From positions 183,505,027-183,569,026 of the forward strand of contig CM069432.1 in NCBI GenBank assembly GCA_035610365.1: 64,000 nt of DNA. The letters run 5' to 3'. This DNA is from Aquatica leii (Eukaryota; Arthropoda; Insecta; Coleoptera; Lampyridae). Both the position numbers and the translations under genes were made by a program. The notes beneath the pieces were generated by a model, which saw only the letters and a list, made by a program, of their open reading frames with translations, was not told where the DNA came from and ran no database searches. This document shows, piece by piece, positions 60,775 to 64,000 of this stretch. Each line of letters starts with the position of its first letter. Position 1 is the stretch's first letter.

Positions 60775-60884
60775 ATCTAATGGAATCTTTTAAAAGAATG
60801 GGAAATGTAGCCTACGACAAAAACGTTAGTACTTATCACAACAATTAAATATTAGAGACATATATTAATCACGTGATTAAAAAC

Positions 60885-61730
60885 ATGCACTAAAGCGTCA
60901 TTTAACGTCTTGGGTTTAGCTAACCGGAGAATCTGCTGCGTTTCGCTGTTTTGGAGGTTTGAATAGCCAATTTTTGTAGGAAGGTAACTGGTGTTGTAGA
61001 ATAGTTAGTTAGCTTCAAACTCTTGAAGACTCTCCGCAGCTTTCTAAACCCGATTCTTTATTTGGGCTTGGTAGACATATTGAAGAGCATCTTTATATCT
61101 CATTTCTAAATGCCAAATTAAGAGTGAATTATAGGTGATCAGGAACAGTTTGGAAAATTCCAAGCCACTGTCAAGGAGTTGTTTTCTGCTTGTTGTTTCA
61201 ACTAGTAGCTACAACTACGGCTTCAAACTGTTTGTAGTAGGTTGACCATGGAACTTTACCATCAAAATTTGAAAGTAAAATTTTAAACTTGATAGCGGTT
61301 TCTTTCTGATAGTCTATTAGTGAATCTTACATCATGAGTTGCTTTCACCATGGCAATTCATTTAATTCGTTTTTTCTTGAAACATTTTAATTTCGTCTCC
61401 TACTACTTTTATTTTTTCATTTATAAATTCGCATATTTTTTCTTTTAAATTTAACATATCTGCTTGGGTTTTTTCTTAAACAATTTTAATTTAGTTTTCT
61501 ATACTTACTTGAGTTTGACCCTTAATAGTTTATTTGATTTTCAATGCTTGTTCGTATTTTTTTTTGAAACTTCCACAATTTTTCAACAATTTTTTTTCTA
61601 TTTTCTGATAACTTTCTTCCATTTTTTAAGTATTTTCTTCTATATTTTTATTCATTGTTTCTTGACCATTTTTTACTGATTCGAAAAATTTAAATAACTT
61701 TGAACTATTTTACTGCTTGCAAACGAGTCA
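60885..61730 (-). pseudogene. gag: gypsy-type gag relic
   Basis: The minus strand from about 61720 to 61380 reads a Lys/Glu/Ile-rich helical segment (KMEESYQKIEKKLLKN, YEQALKI). Then, with frame changes, FDGKVPWSTYYKQFEAV (about 61275-61225), LTVAW, EMRYKDA, VYQAQIKNRV, ESLQEFEA and KPKTLNDALVHV (about 60920-60885). F-D-G-x-x-x-W-x-x-Y-x-x-Q-F-E and the helix starting with a Y(Q/R)-x-x-(L/I)-K-x-R are the capsid region of insect gypsy gag proteins. At least six frame changes or stops. It begins about 110 bases beyond the right end of the 57.2-60.8 kb TIR transposon. It may belong to the same group as the pol relic at 43.6-45.8 kb. Confidence 0.65.
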
Positions 61731-61739
61731 CCGGTATAA

Positions 61740-62720
61740 ATTAAAACAGGAATAAAAAGTTTAATAACATAAAATTTTAATAACATTCTATTATTTATTA
61801 CTAAATACTGAATAAACACATGCGACACGTACTTATCACACAACGTTTTTATTACGGAACCAATATTAAATTACTTGTATTTACTCCTTAAAACCGCGAA
61901 CACAACACCTGAGACCAATGCAACGATTTTTAAAACTAATTTATTTATAACGAAATATTTACACGATTTGAACTACACGTAACTAATTAAATCTAACAAT
62001 ATTTAAGAAAAACACTTACACTAATTTATATATCACTTACTATCACTCATATTATAATGCTCACGGATAACTTCTGTTTGTCTAAATTGGTACTTGTTTA
62101 CTTTAAAAGCACGTACGCTTAAACGCCGTTCTACTTATTTCTTAACACACGCGTTAATCAGTTATTTATTTTAAAGCGACCAAATCTTCTCAAATCGTTT
62201 TTATATATTTTTGTTATCTATCTCTAGAATGTTCAGCATCTTTTAGTTATTGTCTGGAATTTGACAATAACTTCGAGAACGTTTCATTATAAGTAAATAC
62301 CCATATTAGCAAAATAAATATTATGCGTTTAAATTCTTGCATTCTTATTATAATCTCGTTGTTGTTAAAGGAGCTTGATGCATAATAAATATTTTATAAA
62401 AAAAAGTTTTTTTTTAAAACAACGTTTTTCCCGTGGATTAAAAACAAACAACAAACAGTTTAAAAACTTGCCCGACCTACATAGCTTAGACATATGTCGT
62501 AGATCAGAAATCTTCAAGTTATGGCAAGAGTTGTACTGGCAATTTCGATTACCGAAAGATGGCGCTGTTCGCCCTCTGTAGCAGCTGTATAAACTAAAAG
62601 GTGCAGTAATGTTTACGGTTGTTTACAAGCGCGTGCATTGCATATAATTTTTAATTAGCTTTTTTTAATTACCATATCAAAATAAACTATGATTTTGATA
62701 ACAAAAATTCTTGTTTAATA
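61740..62720. other. AT-rich, no gene seen
   Basis: A plus-strand frame at 62375-62581 starts at TTG and has no recognisable motif. Nothing else is supported. Confidence 0.4.
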
Positions 62721-62828
62721 ATGGGTAAGATTAGCAATTGTAACTACAGTGTTTATGGTTGTCATAGCTGTCAGAAAACCAACCGAAACATTTACTTTCA
62801 TAATTTCACTGTAAACAAAATGCTTTAA
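62721..62828 (+). pseudogene. Possible THAP-type finger fragment
   Basis: ATG at 62721 opens 35 codons: GKISNCNYSVYGCHSCQK, then NRNIYFHNFTVNK, stop at 62826-62828. C-x-V-x-G-C near the start and F-H-x-F about ten residues later recall the beginning of a THAP DNA-binding domain, common in P-element-like transposases and host factors. The usual later Cys and His are absent. Weak. Confidence 0.3.
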
Positions 62829-64000
62829 CAGTGATTTCCACACATAACGATATGCTTATGATTTACTAATTCTTCTCCTTTTATGATGCATCGGCTTGTG
62901 TGTGTTGCATTTAAAAATGAAAAAATTGGTGCAAGTTTTAAATACATCGTAAAGGTTAAAAGCACTGTAATATGTAATAAACTTTAGTACAAACTAAGAA
63001 ATAAAGTCTAGTTAATACACTAGATCATAAATAAATATAAATTAACTAAACAACAATTAACAATTAGGCACATTCAGAAACTATTAACTTATTTTAAATT
63101 ACAACTACACATCATAACCTAAGGAACATTTTAAACATTTAATATTGTATGGTTTGAATAAAACAAATGACTATTACTTTAACAAAGTTGTTTGCACTAA
63201 TACATAAAATTACTATTTCCAATTAAAAATGTGGATAAATAAAAACAATAATAATCACAATATATGACACTTAGAAATAGACTAAATTTAAATTGTAATT
63301 CAGAAAAATCGATTACCTGTAGATAATTAATAAAAAATGAAATAATTTGTGCCAAAATTTAATAATTTTATGCGAAATAATTAATTTGAAGAAGAGATGT
63401 TTGCTTACGGGTTACGTATATAAACAGATTGGGATTACTGTATCTTTTAGTTCATAAAGTTTCCACTAGAAGGCGTATCTCAACTTAGAAAACGCGAATG
63501 CTTTTGATGCTTGAATATTGTACTGTCATCGATAATGCACATGTACAAAAAATTCTAGCTTGATTAGTGCAGTAGAAGTGGTCGAAAAATCGATTACAAA
63601 ATTTGAAATTTTGCGGACAAACAATCAAACAAACAAACAAGAAAGCAAGTTAAGAAAAACGTGGTAAAATGAATGACCGTTTTTTGTGCATACTAAATCG
63701 TGATATTAAAAAACAGTAAGTTAATCCAGTTTTTAAGCGTTAATCAATATAACTATTAGCAAATAGTCTTCAATTAATTCAACAAAGAAATATTTTCATT
63801 TTAAGTTTAATGAATATAAATCAACATTAAGGTTTAGTAGAATGTAAATACAGTGACAACTACCTAATCAAGACTACACAATCATCATTAAACTACTATT
63901 TACAAGCGAATTGATTTGGCAAATCACAATTTAATTTCTTAAAATGTACTAATTATTTTATTTTTTCAAATTGTATGTAAAACCCCATTTGGTATCAATA
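62829..64000. other. AT-rich, no gene seen
   Basis: No supported frame or repeat to the window end. Confidence 0.45.

Larger units (their letters stand above)
57201..60778. mobile_element. TIR DNA transposon with an uncharacterised gene; 4-base TSD
   Basis: The left TIR at 57205-57233 and the right TIR at 60746-60774 are inverted copies matching at 27 of 29 bases (core GTCATAGGCCAATGGGCG). ATCT directly flanks both (57201-57204 and 60775-60778). The element is 3570 bases long. Inside the right end are further GGGTTACG-like motifs (60560, 60663, 60688) and a second partial TIR copy GCGCCCATTGGCTATA (60578-60593), and a TGGGTTATG at 57412, as subterminal repeats. The single gene (57667-60210, minus) fills most of it. 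TIRs, target duplication and subterminal motifs together define a cut-and-paste element. I infer that the gene encodes its transposase. Confidence 0.88.

Noticed and set aside
1..64000. CRISPR arrays, bacterial operons, rRNA or tRNA genes
   Set aside because: None found; the window is eukaryotic and repeat spacing does not fit a CRISPR array.

Overview
The window looks like a gene-poor, very AT-rich piece of an arthropod (most likely insect) nuclear genome. The evidence is the set of mobile-element families present together (Penelope-like elements, a Crypton-type tyrosine recombinase, piggyBac, PIF/Harbinger, FLYWCH-MULE, mariner-like DDE elements, Ty3/gypsy elements), a spliceosomal intron with canonical borders, and the absence of long host reading frames, tRNAs or rRNAs. 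I recognise no host protein-coding gene with confidence; one 57-base candidate exon (12457-12513) is the only hint of one. The order or species cannot be told from the sequence alone.

Layout. 1-335: a 122-base tandem repeat. 5.6-7.4 kb (+): MULE and FLYWCH relics with a truncated Penelope-like element (GIY-YIG domain) next to them. 7.76-10.16 kb: a TIR element of about 2.4 kb with no intact gene. 13.4-15.7 kb: a pogo-like C-terminal relic (+), then on the minus strand a Penelope-like element with a well-formed hammerhead ribozyme core, apparently inserted in a hAT-like relic. 19.6-20.0 kb (-): one exon of a PIF/Harbinger transposase. 21.527-30.448 kb (+): a full-length Ty3/gypsy LTR retrotransposon with 1.85-kb LTRs, a GTGT target duplication, a damaged gag and a nearly intact pol. 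33.2-34.3 kb (-): a two-exon tyrosine recombinase with all the catalytic residues I can check. 35.0-38.6 kb (-): a piggyBac relic broken up by a mariner-like transposase (+) and a non-LTR fragment (-), its N-terminal part triplicated as a 222-base repeat. 39.85-42.21 kb: a non-autonomous element with TIRs of about 200 bases. 43.6-45.8 kb (-): a heavily decayed gypsy element. 49.0 kb: a 90-base Penelope fragment. 51.25-52.6 kb: a TTACAC hexamer array and two tandem Harbinger-type MITEs, followed by a non-LTR reverse transcriptase relic to 53.4 kb. 55.1 kb: a long near-perfect palindrome. 57.205-60.774 kb: a TIR element with a 4-base target duplication that carries a multi-domain gene of a family I know only as uncharacterised. 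60.9-61.7 kb (-): a gypsy gag relic. The rest is AT-rich sequence in which I see nothing.

The most interesting item is the 57.2-60.8 kb element. Its 29-base inverted ends match at 27 positions and are flanked by ATCT on both sides. The only gene inside, on the minus strand, belongs to a widespread insect protein family with Asp-Ser-Cys-x-Gly-Gln and Pro-Gly-His-Thr motifs. The placement argues that this family is a DNA-transposon transposase. Also notable: two neighbouring MITEs that keep different gene starts of one two-gene Harbinger parent, the hammerhead-bearing Penelope element, and the apparently intact intron-containing Crypton-like recombinase. Many open frames are broken by single-base shifts, several of them at homopolymers, so some breaks could be assembly errors rather than decay.
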